Assembly (NCBI GenBank): GCA_905182435.1
Contig: CAJJBN010000029.1
Coordinates: forward strand, 1-64,000
DNA from: Opitutaceae bacterium BACL24 MAG-120322-bin51
GTDB lineage: Bacteria > Verrucomicrobiota > Verrucomicrobiia > Opitutales > Coraliomargaritaceae
DNA: 64,000 nt
Direction of reading: 5' to 3'
In this document: positions 11,518 to 21,998 of the stretch, one piece after another
Position numbering within the stretch: the stretch's first letter is position 1
Layout of the letters: each line of letters begins with the position of its first letter
Made by a program: the position numbers and the translations under genes
Notes under the pieces: generated by a model
Databases searched by the model: none
The model's input: only the letters and a program-made list of their open reading frames with translations
Told to the model about the DNA's origin: nothing

Positions 11518-12675
11518 ATGGCACAAGCAGATTTATACGAAACCCTCGGCGTCGCACGCGATGCGTCCGGCGATGAACTTAAGAAGGCCTACCGCAAGCT
11601 GGCAGTCAAATATCATCCAGATAAAAACCCGGGTGATGCCGCTGCAGAAGCAAAGTTCAAAGAGATCTCCTCTGCTTACGACAATCTAAAGGACCCCGAC
11701 AAACGTGCGGCCTACGACCGTTACGGACACGCCGCCTTTCAAGGTGGCATGGGCGGTGGCGGCGGTGGCGGTGGCCATGACCCGTTCGACATGTTCCGCG
11801 AAGCCTTCGGTGGTCGCGGTGGCGGCGGTGGCGGCGGCGGTGGCGGAATCTTCGATGAATTCTTCGGTGGCGGTGGTGGCGGACAGTCCGCTGGCGGCGC
11901 TGCTCACGGCTCCGATCTGCGCTACGATTTAGAGATCACACTCGAAGAAGCCGTCAAAGGCTGCGAGAAAGAGATCCGCTATCGACGCCCGATCGAATGT
12001 AAGAAATGTCACGGCGAAGGCGCCGAGCCCGGCTCCAGAAAGGTGACCTGCTCGACTTGTGGTGGCGCTGGGCAAGTATCCTCCAACCGCGGATTTATTA
12101 GTTTTCGTCAAGTGTGCCCGAGCTGCCAAGGCGCTGGGCAAACGATCGAGAAGCCTTGCAGCAACTGCCACGGCGAAGGCCGCGAGATGGATACCAGCAC
12201 CGTCAAGGTCCGTATTCCTGGTGGCGTCGCCACTGGTTCGAAACTTCGCTCTGCGGGTAAGGGCGAAGCAGGCCAAATGGGCGGCCAAGCCGGCGACCTC
12301 TACATCATCGTGCACGTCAAAGAACATGAGCTCTTCGAGCGCCACGATCATGATCTCTTCTGTGAAGTGCCAATCAAGTTCACCCTCGCCGCACTCGGTG
12401 GTTCGATCAACGTGCCGACCCTGTTCGGCAAGGGCTCACTCAAAATCCCAGCTGGCACACAGACTGGCACGACCTTCCGCCTGCGCGGCCAGGGCGTCCC
12501 GCACCTACGTGGCAATGCCAAAGGCGATCTACTGATCCGCATGCAAGTGGAAGTGCCCACCAAGCTCTCTGCAGACCAAAAGAAGAAGCTCGAGGAGTAC
12601 GCCGACGCCTGTGGCGATCCAGCGAACCCGATGGGCGAATCCTTCGTCGAAAAAGCGAAGCAATTCTTCCGCTAG
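11518..12675 (+). CDS. dnaJ: chaperone protein DnaJ
   Basis: A 385-residue type I Hsp40 that delivers substrates to DnaK and stimulates its ATPase. The J domain occupies residues 1-70 with the HPD motif at 33-35. A Gly-rich linker at 77-125 contains runs of up to ten glycines. The zinc domain has four CxxCxGxG repeats (Cys161/164, 178/181, 200/203, 214/217). The beta-sandwich substrate-binding domains follow. All features needed for function are present. It is translated from the same transcript as grpE. The long glycine runs are expanded relative to E. coli DnaJ and could be length-variable between strains. Confidence 0.97.
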   Translation: MAQADLYETLGVARDASGDELKKAYRKLAVKYHPDKNPGDAAAEAKFKEISSAYDNLKDPDKRAAYDRYGHAAFQGGMGGGGGGGGHDPFDMFREAFGGRGGGGGGGGGGIFDEFFGGGGGGQSAGGAAHGSDLRYDLEITLEEAVKGCEKEIRYRRPIECKKCHGEGAEPGSRKVTCSTCGGAGQVSSNRGFISFRQVCPSCQGAGQTIEKPCSNCHGEGREMDTSTVKVRIPGGVATGSKLRSAGKGEAGQMGGQAGDLYIIVHVKEHELFERHDHDLFCEVPIKFTLAALGGSINVPTLFGKGSLKIPAGTQTGTTFRLRGQGVPHLRGNAKGDLLIRMQVEVPTKLSADQKKKLEEYADACGDPANPMGESFVEKAKQFFR

Positions 12676-12776
12676 GCCGCTAAAGCGGGTTTACCAGTTA
12701 TCGGTTCTTTAGTTTTTAGATGATCACTAATTAAAACCGTAAACCAACTAACTGATAACCAAACAACTCTAACTAC

Positions 12777-13370
12777 ATGGCTTATCCAATCGTAATTCTC
12801 GGCTCTGGCCGCGGCTCCAACGCTCAGGCATTGCTAAAGGCAGAAGCCAACAAGCAACTCGGCGCGGCAAAGATCGCTGCGATCATCAGCGACCACGAAG
12901 ACGCCGGCATTCTTGAGTTAGGGCAAAAGTATCAAGTGCCGGCGATCTACATCGATCCGAAGCGTAAAGGCGCCCGCCTGAGCGACGAAGCCGAGCAAGC
13001 CTACATCGAACGCATCGCATCGTTCTCGCCAAAGCTTATCATATTGGCGGGCTTTATGCGGATCATCAATCGCCCCTTCATCGAGGCCTTCGAAGGACGC
13101 ATGATCAACCTGCACCCGAGCCTTTTGCCAAGTTTCCCCGGTATGAATGGCATCGCCCAAGCATTCGATCACGGCGTAAAGCTCACTGGTTGCACCGTAC
13201 ATTGGGTCACACCAGCACTTGATGCCGGCCCGATCATCGACCAAAAAGAGGTTCGTATCGAAGAAAAGGATACGCTCGAACACCTCAAAAAGAAGCTCCA
13301 CATCGTTGAACACCAACTGCTCCCCGACGTCGTCGCCCGCCTCAGCAAAGGTAAGATCAAGTCGTTGTAA
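12777..13370 (+). CDS. purN: phosphoribosylglycinamide formyltransferase
   Basis: A 197-residue enzyme of de novo purine synthesis that transfers a formyl group from 10-formyltetrahydrofolate to GAR. The N-terminal phosphate-binding loop is [10 protein letters not shown] (residues 8-17). The folate site and catalytic residues are in [15 protein letters not shown] (Asn and His) and [17 protein letters not shown] (His and Asp). Length is normal. It lies 101 bp after dnaJ and 114 bp before prmA; all three read the same way but the gaps allow independent promoters. No other purine genes are adjacent. Confidence 0.93.
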   Translation: MAYPIVILGSGRGSNAQALLKAEANKQLGAAKIAAIISDHEDAGILELGQKYQVPAIYIDPKRKGARLSDEAEQAYIERIASFSPKLIILAGFMRIINRPFIEAFEGRMINLHPSLLPSFPGMNGIAQAFDHGVKLTGCTVHWVTPALDAGPIIDQKEVRIEEKDTLEHLKKKLHIVEHQLLPDVVARLSKGKIKSL

Positions 13371-13484
13371 TCATTAACGGCTTAGCACCACTCGATAGCG
13401 CGCCTTGCTGCGCTCTAAATGCGCCTGCGCTCACTATTCAACACCAGCATCTAACTCGTTCTCCATTTTTCCACACTGATTACC

Positions 13485-14381
13485 ATGAGCACACAATTCG
13501 AACTCCGCGCCCTTATTCCCAACGAAATGGCTGACCTCCTCGACGGTCACTTCTTCGAAATCGAGTCCGCCCACTGGGGTGTGATGCAAAAGGAGATAAA
13601 CGATCCCTACGAAGTGTTCGGCATCTTTGCCGACGCCGAGACCGCACACGCTGCCCTCGCAGAGCTGCGTATCGAGTTTCCCACTCTCCCCGAGTCATTT
13701 ACCGAAACCATCATCGAAGATGCGGATTGGCAAAATGCATATAAAGAATTCGTCAAGCCATGGAGCGATCGTCAGCTGCACTGGATTCCGCTCTGGGAGC
13801 GTGACAACCTCGAAACACCCGCCGACGCCGCAGTCGTCTATCTCGACGCAGGTATGGCCTTTGGCACAGGCGCTCACGAGACGACACGCCTGTGCGCGCG
13901 CCGCCTGCAAGACTATCGCGACGCGCACACCAGCGAACTCGACACGCTCGAAGTAATCGACGCTGGTTGCGGTTCTGGCGTGCTCGCGCTTTCGGCTTCG
14001 GTGCTTGGCTTCAAAAAGATCCTAGGCTTCGACTTCGATCCTGAAGCGATCGTCGTTTGCCACAGCAACGCCGAGGAGAATCCACACATCACGAAACTCG
14101 AATTTGAAGTCGCCGATTTGGAAAAAGGCCTCAAAGCCCGGCAAGCCGACTTGCTGCTGGCGAACATTCAAACCGACGTGCTGATTCCACACTGCGATCC
14201 GGTCGTGCATGGCGTCAAATCAGGCGGCACTCTAGCGCTCAGTGGTATTCTCGTGAAAGAACTCGACCTCGTGCGCTCGCACTACCAAGCCAAATTTGCC
14301 GAGCTACGTCCAGAAGACACAATCAATGTGGATTCCCGCCAAGACGGCGAATGGGGTGATTTGCGGTTTGTATTGTCGTAA
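13485..14381 (+). CDS. prmA: ribosomal protein L11 methyltransferase (PrmA)
   Basis: A 298-residue SAM-dependent methyltransferase expected to methylate ribosomal protein L11. The N-terminal 100 residues form the substrate-recognition domain. The Rossmann fold follows [15 protein letters not shown], with SAM motif [16 protein letters not shown], motif [12 protein letters not shown] and the PrmA-type post-motif [13 protein letters not shown], where family members have NI. The final segment [13 protein letters not shown] is typical. It is the closest match among class I methyltransferases, though other protein-Lys methyltransferases share the fold. Confidence 0.88.
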   Translation: MSTQFELRALIPNEMADLLDGHFFEIESAHWGVMQKEINDPYEVFGIFADAETAHAALAELRIEFPTLPESFTETIIEDADWQNAYKEFVKPWSDRQLHWIPLWERDNLETPADAAVVYLDAGMAFGTGAHETTRLCARRLQDYRDAHTSELDTLEVIDAGCGSGVLALSASVLGFKKILGFDFDPEAIVVCHSNAEENPHITKLEFEVADLEKGLKARQADLLLANIQTDVLIPHCDPVVHGVKSGGTLALSGILVKELDLVRSHYQAKFAELRPEDTINVDSRQDGEWGDLRFVLS

Positions 14382-14461
14382 CACAAGCAGATGAAGGGCC
14401 GTGGATTTCGCGCTATTCCGTGCTTGCGGTATAAAACAAGACACCCACATAATGACCTCTA

Positions 14462-15292
14462 ATGCAAAGTATTGGCGAACGATTTGAAGAAGCACGCAAG
14501 CGCAAGGGAATTTCTCTTCGTGAGGCAGCTGAGGCCACTAAAATCCGCAGCGATTTTTTGGGAAACATCGAACAGAACAAGTTCAATTTCGATCTTCCAG
14601 AGATCTACAAGCGCGGATTCCTGAAAAACTACGCACGCTATCTCAAGCTCGACCCCGAAAATATCCTCACGGACTACAGTGCACATTTACTGAGTAAATC
14701 CCGTAGCAATCCCAAAGGAGCCGAACTGTTCGGCAGCATGGATGTCAACGGGGCCTCTACTGAAGCAGGGGATAATCAACACGAGGAACCTTCCTACGGC
14801 AGGATTTCCGCGAATACTCCCGCTGGCGATGCAGAGGAAGAGGAGCCGAACTTTGAAGACGAGAGTGATAGGATTTTTTACATCAAAGCGGGCCTAGTTG
14901 CCGTCGGCACGCTCGCACTGGTCGTGGTCATCTTCGGCCTAATTAAAGCGATTTTAGGTAGTGGCGACGATTCTGTGATTGAAACCCCAGATCTACGCGA
15001 TCCTGCTGCGATCACCGAATCCATTGAATCGACTGAGGCAAGTAATCCGGCCAGCACCGAAGAAAGCATCTCGCTGATTGCCAGTGGTAATGTTTATGTA
15101 CTCGTCAAGCAGCGTAACGACAACCAAGAGCTCTTCCGCAAAACACTCAGTGGTGGCGAAACCGTCACCCTCGCAAAGAGTGGTCCTGTCGACATCTTAT
15201 TCACTGCAGGTGAGAATCTAGTCATCGTTAATCCGGCCGGCGAGAAGCTTCGTCCCAAGGGCGAAGGCACTGCAAAGATTTCGATCCCATAG
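14462..15292 (+). CDS. RodZ-like helix-turn-helix membrane protein (DUF4115)
   Basis: A 276-residue bitopic protein with the RodZ layout. Residues 1-70 are a Cro-like HTH domain (SIGERFEEARKRKGISLREA, then FDLPEIYKRGFLKNYARYL) that in RodZ binds MreB instead of DNA. An acidic linker follows at 70-138, one membrane helix at 142-163, and a C-terminal periplasmic DUF4115-type beta domain (GNVYVLVKQ... VDILFTAGENLVIVNPAGEKL). It probably helps position the cell-wall elongation complex. mreB is not in this window. No Shine-Dalgarno sequence precedes the ATG. Confidence 0.78.
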   Translation: MQSIGERFEEARKRKGISLREAAEATKIRSDFLGNIEQNKFNFDLPEIYKRGFLKNYARYLKLDPENILTDYSAHLLSKSRSNPKGAELFGSMDVNGASTEAGDNQHEEPSYGRISANTPAGDAEEEEPNFEDESDRIFYIKAGLVAVGTLALVVVIFGLIKAILGSGDDSVIETPDLRDPAAITESIESTEASNPASTEESISLIASGNVYVLVKQRNDNQELFRKTLSGGETVTLAKSGPVDILFTAGENLVIVNPAGEKLRPKGEGTAKISIP

Positions 15293-15348
15293 AGGATTCG
15301 ATTTGTAGGGCTTGAGAATTGCTCAATGCCGCATCAGAGATGATTCGT

Positions 15349-15441
15349 GGAGGGCAACGCTCCGTCGTTGCCACCTAGTTGCGAATCGTTACAATCGATA
15401 CACGGAAATGACGGAGCATTTCCCTCCAACATTTACATGCG
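15349..15441. repeat. two-hairpin element with complementary loops, copy A
   Basis: Outer arms GGAGGG (15349-15354) and CCCTCC (15422-15427) enclose two hairpins: GGCAACG/CGTTGCC with loop CTCCGT (15353-15372) and GGAAATG/CATTTCC with loop ACGGAG (15404-15423). The two loops are exact reverse complements. A conserved tail AACATTTACATGCG ends the element. A related copy lies at 37946-38066. A further hairpin at 15476-15499 (GTCACGGC/GCCGTGAC, loop AACAGAGC) belongs to the same neighbourhood. Confidence 0.75.
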
Positions 15442-15518
15442 AAATGGTATTAAACGATTTCTCTAAGGGAAACGTGTCACGGCAACAGAGCGCCGTGACT
15501 ACAAACCATCCACGCCCC

Positions 15519-16163
15519 CTACTCCGCCACTCCGCACCCGGACGGCCGTAGCCCAACAGGCTTGCCCAACACCTCGCCATACACAAAGGCAGTGCGAGCT
15601 GCCGCGGGATCGCGCAAGACTGATCGAACCGAACCTACAGGGAAGCTCCCGCGAGTCGCACGGGCCTGCTCAACTTGACCCTTAGCTTTTGTAGTCGACC
15701 GAGCCGCCTGACGCCTGAGTGCTTCAGCGCGACGCTTGGTCGCTTCGATCTGTTCCAAGCGAGCCTGCATTTGCTCTTCGTACACATTGTCCGACGTATT
15801 CCAAGAGAAACGATCATCCACTTCGGACGCTTGAGGAGTCGGCTCCACGTGCGGAGCGCGCTGATGCGTTTCCTTGTGCCGCTCGACGACCTGCTTATGT
15901 CGCTCACGATGTGCCGCAACCGGTTCTGGTGAAGACGTAGGAGTAGCCGTCGCCTGTCGCCGCTGCATGATTTTGCGACGAATCGCTTCCTGAATCTGGC
16001 GCTGACGCGCGGCATCATCGTCACTGCCAGCAGATTCACGCGGCAAAGTCGACGGCCCTGGCGTATCCTCATCCTTACTCTTAAAGATCTGATTCCCAAA
16101 GAGGTAGATTGCCCCAAAGATAAGACCACCGACGACTTTTAAAATCTCTTCTAAACTTTCCAT
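15519..16163 (-). CDS. hypothetical membrane-anchored charged protein
   Basis: A 214-residue protein I do not recognise. It begins MESLEEILKVVGGLIFGAIYL, a single hydrophobic anchor at about residues 8-24, followed by an extended polar region rich in Arg, Gln, Glu and Ala (for example RRKIMQRRQATATPTSS and HKQVVERHKETHQ) with predicted coiled-coil character around residues 130-170. It starts 62 bp after floA in the same direction and may be the last gene of the NfeD/flotillin operon. Topology suggests a short N-terminal anchor with a large cytoplasmic tail. No catalytic motif is visible. Confidence 0.6.
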   Translation of the reverse strand: MESLEEILKVVGGLIFGAIYLFGNQIFKSKDEDTPGPSTLPRESAGSDDDAARQRQIQEAIRRKIMQRRQATATPTSSPEPVAAHRERHKQVVERHKETHQRAPHVEPTPQASEVDDRFSWNTSDNVYEEQMQARLEQIEATKRRAEALRRQAARSTTKAKGQVEQARATRGSFPVGSVRSVLRDPAAARTAFVYGEVLGKPVGLRPSGCGVAE

Positions 16164-16225
16164 ATAATCTGTGGACTTGGGTGAAGTGAGGCGGCCGCAA
16201 CGACCGCCTCACTCATTCAAATGCT

Positions 16226-17257
16226 CTATTTCTTCTCGTCCCCCTTGGAGATCGAGTCGCGCATATCCGTATCGGCTTTGATGTTATTCATCTTGTAGTA
16301 GTCCATGACTCCTAGGTTGCCGGAGCGGAAGGCCTCAGCCAATGCGAGTGGCACCTCTGCCTCTGCTTCGACGACCTTCGCCCGCATCTCTTCAACCTTG
16401 GCCTTCATTTCCTGCTCCAGTGCCACCGCAGCCGCACGACGCATTTCCGCCTTCGCTTGAGCAACGTTCTTATCGGCTTCCGCTTGAGACTCTTGTAGTT
16501 TCGCGCCGATATTTTCGCCCACATCCACGTCGGCAATATCGATTGAGAGAATTTCAAATGCAGTGCCGACGTCGAGGCCGCGCTCCAGTACCACCTTCGA
16601 GATACTATCTGGCGACTCCAACACTGACTTATACGAATCGGCCGAACCAATTGTCGTCACAATCCCCTCACCGACACGGGCAATAATCGTCTCTTCGAGC
16701 GCGCTGCCAACGTAGTTATCGAGGTTAGAGCGGACCGTCACACGGGCGCGCGCTTTAACTTGAATGCCGTCTTTGGCAACACCATCAATCGTCGCTCGCC
16801 CGCTATCTGCCGCGGGGCACTCGATGACTTTAGGATTAATCGAGGTGCGCACCGCTTCGAGCACGGACTTACCAGTGCCCTTGGTCGCAAGATCGATCGC
16901 ACAAGCACGCTGCCAGTCGAGACTGATGTTGGCCTTGTCTGCGGCGATGATCGCCTGCACCGTTTGAATGACATTCCCCTCGGCAAGATAGTGCGCTTCG
17001 AGATCGTTCGCGCTGACCTCGATGCCCGCCTTCACCGCAGTGATCCGTGCGTCCACAATCAAGGAAGCAGGCACACGACGTAGGCGCATCGCGATCAAAG
17101 TCGGAAAACCGACAGTTGCCCCCGACAGCTTGGCACGCAGCCAAGTCATAAAGAAGGTCGCAATGACCAACACGAGAACGAGAATGAGCAGCGCAAGAAT
17201 TGCGGCCGCGCCGAGTTGCCAGCCAACTAGGGCGAGAGGGAGGAGGAATGTATTCAT
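16226..17257 (-). CDS. floA: flotillin-like protein FloA (SPFH-related)
   Basis: A 343-residue membrane-raft scaffold protein of the FloA (formerly UPF0365/YqfA) family. An N-terminal hydrophobic hairpin (residues 1-38) is followed by [21 protein letters not shown], the PHB-like domain with [19 protein letters not shown], and [20 protein letters not shown] helical, Ala/Glu-rich tail ([20 protein letters not shown]) drives oligomerisation. These blocks match FloA over the full usual length. The start overlaps the end of the upstream short NfeD gene by 4 bp (translational coupling), the standard NfeD-FloA gene pair. It is expected to organise membrane fluidity and signalling domains. Confidence 0.93.
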   Translation of the reverse strand: MNTFLLPLALVGWQLGAAAILALLILVLVLVIATFFMTWLRAKLSGATVGFPTLIAMRLRRVPASLIVDARITAVKAGIEVSANDLEAHYLAEGNVIQTVQAIIAADKANISLDWQRACAIDLATKGTGKSVLEAVRTSINPKVIECPAADSGRATIDGVAKDGIQVKARARVTVRSNLDNYVGSALEETIIARVGEGIVTTIGSADSYKSVLESPDSISKVVLERGLDVGTAFEILSIDIADVDVGENIGAKLQESQAEADKNVAQAKAEMRRAAAVALEQEMKAKVEEMRAKVVEAEAEVPLALAEAFRSGNLGVMDYYKMNNIKADTDMRDSISKGDEKK

Positions 17258-17718
17258 AGTTTTTTAATGATTAATTTGAAATTGTCTTGGGCCACAACCG
17301 CAATCGCCTGATCACGCTCAATATAGCCATCTTGTGAGTAAGCTTCGTAGCTCTTGCCTTCGACCGCAATCTTTCCAGACGGATTTAGGCGAGTTAAAGT
17401 CATGCCTTCCTTGCCGATGACCGAATCTTCGGCAACCGCGGCACGCGTATGTCCTGCAATCGAAGACTTTAGGAAAAACTGCTGTCCGAACGAGGTCTTC
17501 CCAAGCAATTTGAATTCCACAAATACCAGTACTACCATCAACAGGATCGTGCCAAAGAAAACCGCACCACCCGCCAGCAGTCCATACGTATCGTAGCCAA
17601 TCCAAGAGGCTGCGAGCAGGCATAGTGCCGATAAAACGCCCAGAACTCCGCCGGGGAGCAGCACTTCGAAAAAAACCAAAATCAGCGCAGCTGCGGTAAA
17701 ACCTAAAATCATACTCAT
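17254..17718 (-). CDS. NfeD-like membrane protein, short form
   Basis: A 154-residue protein with two to three membrane helices in residues 1-75 ([20 protein letters not shown] opening) and a C-terminal OB-fold NfeD domain ([20 protein letters not shown]). It lacks the ClpP-like protease domain, as in the NfeD1b type that partners flotillins. It overlaps floA by 4 bp and is overlapped by the long NfeD gene by 4 bp (17715-17718), so the three are a tightly coupled operon. It probably anchors or modulates FloA. Confidence 0.85.
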   Translation of the reverse strand: MSMILGFTAAALILVFFEVLLPGGVLGVLSALCLLAASWIGYDTYGLLAGGAVFFGTILLMVVLVFVEFKLLGKTSFGQQFFLKSSIAGHTRAAVAEDSVIGKEGMTLTRLNPSGKIAVEGKSYEAYSQDGYIERDQAIAVVAQDNFKLIIKKL

Positions 17719-19142
17719 GTCGCGACCGCCTCCACGATCAGCTCGAAATCACTACTGCTGACGACTCGAATACACGCACCACGCTCAACCATGCCGACCG
17801 AGCAATGTGCCTCATAGCGCTGCCCCTCAATCTCGACTCGACCGCCAGGATGCAGCGGCGTGAGAGCGATCCCCTCGCTGCCAGCTTTCGGCAGTGTTGA
17901 TTCCCTCGCTTGACGGATCGCCGGCCCATTGCCGCCTGCTGCGGTCTGCAACACTAGTTTCCGCTCAATCGAAGAACCCTTTAATAACCGCGACACAATC
18001 AGCGCGCCAAACAATGCAATTGAAATGCCAAAAATGAGATGCACCAGCGGCTCAGTAAACATTTCAGGCGAAAGCACTATGCCATCGCCCTCGCTACCAG
18101 AGGGCCAATAATCGACCATCGTCCACAGCAATGAACCAATCATCAATGCCAATCCAGACAGTGCAAACACCACCGTACCAGGCAAGAACAGCAACTCCAC
18201 CAGCACCAGTAATACGCCTAGAATGAAGAAGAACACTGGCTCATTCCCTGCCAGCCCTGCCACATAGTGACTGGCAAAGAAGATCCCGAGCAAGATCAAG
18301 CCGCCGATGCCAAAGATCCCAAAGCCAGGCGTCTTAAATTCGATGAAGAGCAACAACGCGCCCAAACCCATTAGCACTGGCGCGATGGTATTCATCCACT
18401 TCGCGATTTCTTCTGAATAACTGATTTCAAAGTCGCGGATCTCATAATTGCCCGCACCCAATCGGGCATCGAGCAGATCATCAATCGAATCGAAGATTCC
18501 TTCACCCAACAGTTTATGCGGTGGATCGCCATACTCCTTGACCGCTTCCGAAGCGGTCAACGTCAATAATTCACCTGCTGGCTTGATCAATTCATCGCCT
18601 ATTCTCAGCTCGAAGTCGGCGTCGAGCATCGCCCGCACCACGTCGGAACGATACGGGTAGTCCTCAGTGATCACGCGGATATTTGCACGTAAATAACTCT
18701 CGATCTTCTGCTTGGCGGTCTCTGCAACATCCTCGCCAGTGCCCTGAATCACTGCCGAAGCGCCGATTTTACCACGTGGCGAAAAATAAATCTCCTGCGT
18801 CGCTGCCGCAATGAAAGAGCCCGCCGAGATCGCATCATCATTCACATAGGTCGCGGTAATGCCGTCGAAACGATCCAGCATCTCCATCATTTCCAGAGTG
18901 ATGTCCACTCGTCCGCCTGGGGTATCCATATCGAGGATCACCATGCCGACGTCGTTCACAATCGCCTCTTTTAGGCCACGCCGCAGAATATACAAATTCG
19001 GCGTGCCAATCGCGCCGGTAATCGGAATCACATAGACATCAATTGGCATCGCAGTTGTTGGCGTTGCTTTTTGAGCAAGCAAGCCAGCCAGCGGCAAACA
19101 GGATAACGTAAGGAGTAAAAGGCAGAAACGACAAGTCGCCAT
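17715..19142 (-). CDS. NfeD family membrane-bound serine protease (ClpP-like)
   Basis: A 475-residue long-form NfeD protein. Residues 1-23 look like a signal peptide. The ClpP-class protease domain has [11 protein letters not shown]-like [19 protein letters not shown], the nucleophile serine in [14 protein letters not shown] and the general-base lysine in [11 protein letters not shown]. Four or more membrane helices occupy about 245-375, and a C-terminal OB-fold domain ([20 protein letters not shown]) ends the protein. The characterised archaeal homologue cleaves a stomatin partner, and here the flotillin FloA is encoded in the same operon. It heads the operon, divergent from the aldose epimerase gene. 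Confidence 0.88.
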   Translation of the reverse strand: MATCRFCLLLLTLSCLPLAGLLAQKATPTTAMPIDVYVIPITGAIGTPNLYILRRGLKEAIVNDVGMVILDMDTPGGRVDITLEMMEMLDRFDGITATYVNDDAISAGSFIAAATQEIYFSPRGKIGASAVIQGTGEDVAETAKQKIESYLRANIRVITEDYPYRSDVVRAMLDADFELRIGDELIKPAGELLTLTASEAVKEYGDPPHKLLGEGIFDSIDDLLDARLGAGNYEIRDFEISYSEEIAKWMNTIAPVLMGLGALLLFIEFKTPGFGIFGIGGLILLGIFFASHYVAGLAGNEPVFFFILGVLLVLVELLFLPGTVVFALSGLALMIGSLLWTMVDYWPSGSEGDGIVLSPEMFTEPLVHLIFGISIALFGALIVSRLLKGSSIERKLVLQTAAGGNGPAIRQARESTLPKAGSEGIALTPLHPGGRVEIEGQRYEAHCSVGMVERGACIRVVSSSDFELIVEAVAT

Positions 19143-19296
19143 AGAATTTTAACAATGAAAAATTAAAGGCAGAAAGCAAGTGCGGACGACTCAACTTATT
19201 GGTAATTGCACCACATCGCCCTGCGAAAAAGGGCTCAATCAGAACTCTCTTGCTCGGTAAACGATCGTTGTCGACGCGAGTAAGGCTCCTAGCAAT

Positions 19297-19394
19297 TGTT
19301 CCACGACAATTGTTCCACAAGGCCAGCACCCCCGCAGGTTGGCTCAGATAGGCTTAAAACAGAGGATTGCAATGTTCCACGGCAATTGTTCCAC
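19297..19394. promoter_or_regulatory. four TGTTCCAC direct repeats in the nfeD/epimerase divergent region
   Basis: The 332-bp gap between the NfeD operon and the epimerase gene holds the octamer TGTTCCAC four times in one orientation, at 19297, 19311, 19373 and 19387. They form two pairs, each with 14-bp spacing and each with CAATTGTTCCAC in the second member. The octamer equals half of the parS palindrome found in mnmG but the other half is missing. The arrangement could be an operator or degenerate ParB sites; function is not established. Confidence 0.45.
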
Positions 19395-19474
19395 ACATTA
19401 CGTACCGTCCCCTGCCGCACTCTTTACAATCTGGCGCTAGACAAGCGCAAAAAAGTTCTTTCAACTCTAGTCCA

Positions 19475-20395
19475 ATGGAAACGATTGATTATAACGGCAT
19501 CACGCTGCATCGCTGGCACTGCGGCCCTTCGACTTTTCTCGCACGCCCAGAGCTTGGCGCGCGACTAATGAACTGGAACCTGCAAATGGCTGACGGCAGC
19601 GTGCGCGACGTCATCCACTGGCCCGAAGATGCCGACTTTGAGCGCTTTGATAAAGTGCGCGGTGGCAACCCAATCCTTTTCCCATTCTGCGGTCGCAGCT
19701 ACCACGCGGGCGAGATCGGCTATTGGCCTGATCGGGACGGCACAGTGCGGCCGATGCCGATGCATGGATTCTCGCGCAATGGCAAATTCACATTGGTCGC
19801 GACCAACGAGGCTGGATTCACCGCGGAACTGCAACCAAGCAAAGCAGACCACGAAGCTTATCCTTATGACTATCGCTTCACCGTACGCTATGAATTCAGC
19901 GAGCTGGCACTACGAGTCACACTGACGCTGGAGAATTTGGATCACCGCCCGATCCTCTGGTCTGCGGGGCACCACTTCTACTTTACATTGCCTTGGCGTG
20001 CCGGATTAACGCGTGGCGACTACCAGTTTAAGATTCCTGCCAAAGAGTGTTACACCCACAACGCCGACGGGTCACTCGAACCAGTCAAACCCTTTGCCAA
20101 ACAAGGCTCTTTTGGCAACACTGAGAACAGCAACCGTATTTTTACAAAATTGCACGGCACTCCGACCACTTTCGGCCCAAACGAGGGCGACGAGGACATC
20201 CGCATAAATATTTTGCAGGATACCGATACCGCATCACCGGAAAATGCGATGGTGATCTGGACTGAATTTAAAGACAGCCCATTTTACTGCGTCGAGCCAT
20301 GGATGGGCCCGCCCAACAGCGCCGAGCATGGCAAAGGCCTGCATACAGTGGCGCCTGGCGAGCGCTCCAGCTTCACTGTTGAAGTGACGGTTTGA
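19475..20395 (+). CDS. aldose 1-epimerase family protein
   Basis: A 306-residue galactose-mutarotase-fold protein. It carries [15 protein letters not shown] with the family Arg, [13 protein letters not shown] with the conserved His, and [10 protein letters not shown] with the second His before a C-terminal beta region ending [20 protein letters not shown]. These are the substrate-binding blocks of the aldose 1-epimerase/D-hexose-6-phosphate epimerase superfamily. The reading frame is open to 19367, but the similarity begins at [17 protein letters not shown], so the start is 19475. It may act on a free hexose or a hexose-6-phosphate; the neighbours do not decide this. Confidence 0.82.
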   Translation: METIDYNGITLHRWHCGPSTFLARPELGARLMNWNLQMADGSVRDVIHWPEDADFERFDKVRGGNPILFPFCGRSYHAGEIGYWPDRDGTVRPMPMHGFSRNGKFTLVATNEAGFTAELQPSKADHEAYPYDYRFTVRYEFSELALRVTLTLENLDHRPILWSAGHHFYFTLPWRAGLTRGDYQFKIPAKECYTHNADGSLEPVKPFAKQGSFGNTENSNRIFTKLHGTPTTFGPNEGDEDIRINILQDTDTASPENAMVIWTEFKDSPFYCVEPWMGPPNSAEHGKGLHTVAPGERSSFTVEVTV

Positions 20396-20533
20396 TCGAC
20401 GCGGCAGCTCTCTCGCACTGAAGCCTGGCATTTAGCCAGTCGCGAGCAAAATTGCAGTGTGCGGCTTGATGCCGCGAATCAAGGATCGGCAACACGATCA
20501 GGACCCAGTCGCCTCACACAAAGTCAGTTCGCA

Positions 20534-20558
20534 GCCTCATTTTCATGTAAAATGAGGC
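20534..20558. repeat. 10-bp stem hairpin upstream of trkA
   Basis: GCCTCATTTT and AAAATGAGGC pair perfectly around CATGT. It lies 139 bp after the epimerase stop and 88 bp before trkA. No T run follows on either strand, so it is listed as a hairpin; it may mark the boundary between the two transcripts. Confidence 0.4.
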
Positions 20559-20645
20559 AGAAAAGCCCCTAAAATTAACACTGGATATACGCCACCGCAG
20601 CGTCACTATGCGTCGGAAGTTTAAAGTCATTTAGACACATCCGTT

Positions 20646-21995
20646 ATGAAAATCATCATCGTTGGCGCTGGCGAAGTCGGCCACAATCTTTGCACAACAC
20701 TCGCTGCCTCTGGGCACGACGTGACTCTCATCGAACGCTCTGCACAACGCTGTGAGAAGCTGGATGAAGAGCAGAACGCGCGCATCATCTCTGGCAACGG
20801 CAGTTCTGCGCGCCAATTGATCGAAGTCGATGTGGCGGAGTGCGACGCCTTTCTAGCGATGACTAGTGATGACCGCACCAACATCATCTCCTGTTCTCTC
20901 GCCAAAGGGCTGGGGGCTAAAAACACGATCGCCCGTATCCATGACGAGACTTACAGCGATAACTCGGTGATTAACTATCAACTGCACTTCGGCATCGATC
21001 TTCTAGTAAATCCGGAAGCGATCTGCGCCGTAGAACTGGCTAAAGAGATTCGTGGTGCGGGTCGCGTGGCTGTAGAAAACTTCGCCCGCGGGCAGATCGA
21101 AGTGCAGCAACAGCGTGTCGCTGCGGGCTCTCGCCTGATCGGCAAGCAACTCAAGGACCTGAAATTCGACCCTCGTGTGCGGATTGGCTACATTCAACGC
21201 GACGGTAAGAGCGAGATCGCCAGCGCAGAGAGCACGATGCAAGTGGACGACCTCGTCACGCATTTCGGCCATCCTGAAGCCCTGTTTGCCCTGCGCCAAA
21301 AATTCGATCCAAAACACAAAGCCGACCTCTCTCGAGTCGTGCTCTTCGGGGCCAGCGAGACTGCAATCAATTTGATTCAGCTGCTAACCAATCCACGCTT
21401 TAAAATTCGTGTAATCGAGAAAAACCCCGAGACTTGTCGCGCACTGGCAGAGCGCTTTCCACACATCACAGTAATTCATGGTGATGCCACCTCGCTACGC
21501 CTGCTCGAAGAGGAGCAAATCGGCAGCGCCGACTATTTTGTGGGCTGCACCAAAGACGATGAGGAAAACATCCTCACTTGCATTCAGGCCTCTAAGCTCG
21601 GTGCCAAACATGTGCAACTGGTAATCAACAAGGGCGATTATGACGAGCTACTCGGCATGCTAAAGACGACACTGGCGATTGAAGTGGTCGTCTCACCGCG
21701 CCGTGCCACTGCCGAATTCATGCTACGCACCTTATCCACAGAAACCGTCGCGACCCTCGCCGATTTACCGAGTCAGGGAGTACGCATACTCGAAGTGCGC
21801 ATCAGTCACTCCAGCCCATGCGTCGGCCGTAGCGTCAAAGACCTGCAATTTCCACGCGGCAGCCTATTGGTCGCCTTACAACACAAATTCAAAGCCAAGG
21901 TCCCCGCAGCAGATGATGTCATTCTTGCAGGCGATCGGGTCGTCGTCGCCGTCAACCACGAGCATGAAAAAGCACTACTTGAGCGCCTCGTCTAA
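20646..21995 (+). CDS. trkA: Trk potassium uptake regulatory subunit TrkA
   Basis: A 449-residue cytoplasmic gating ring subunit of the Trk K+ uptake system. It is a tandem repeat of two RCK units. The first Rossmann fold opens [15 protein letters not shown] with Asp/Glu-type NAD(H) ligand ERSAQRC, and the second begins [20 protein letters not shown] at about residue 230. RCK_C domains follow each ([19 protein letters not shown] and [19 protein letters not shown]). This is the full-length architecture of TrkA. The trkH gene starts 4 bp after the stop, so both are one operon. Confidence 0.95.
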   Translation: MKIIIVGAGEVGHNLCTTLAASGHDVTLIERSAQRCEKLDEEQNARIISGNGSSARQLIEVDVAECDAFLAMTSDDRTNIISCSLAKGLGAKNTIARIHDETYSDNSVINYQLHFGIDLLVNPEAICAVELAKEIRGAGRVAVENFARGQIEVQQQRVAAGSRLIGKQLKDLKFDPRVRIGYIQRDGKSEIASAESTMQVDDLVTHFGHPEALFALRQKFDPKHKADLSRVVLFGASETAINLIQLLTNPRFKIRVIEKNPETCRALAERFPHITVIHGDATSLRLLEEEQIGSADYFVGCTKDDEENILTCIQASKLGAKHVQLVINKGDYDELLGMLKTTLAIEVVVSPRRATAEFMLRTLSTETVATLADLPSQGVRILEVRISHSSPCVGRSVKDLQFPRGSLLVALQHKFKAKVPAADDVILAGDRVVVAVNHEHEKALLERLV

Positions 21996-21998
21996 ACT

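Noticed and set aside
20534-20558. Intrinsic terminator before trkA
   Set aside because: The stem is good but no T run follows on either strand, so it is only listed as a hairpin.
21732-21740. Perfect DnaA box TTATCCACA
   Set aside because: It is inside the trkA coding region and single, so it is expected by chance.
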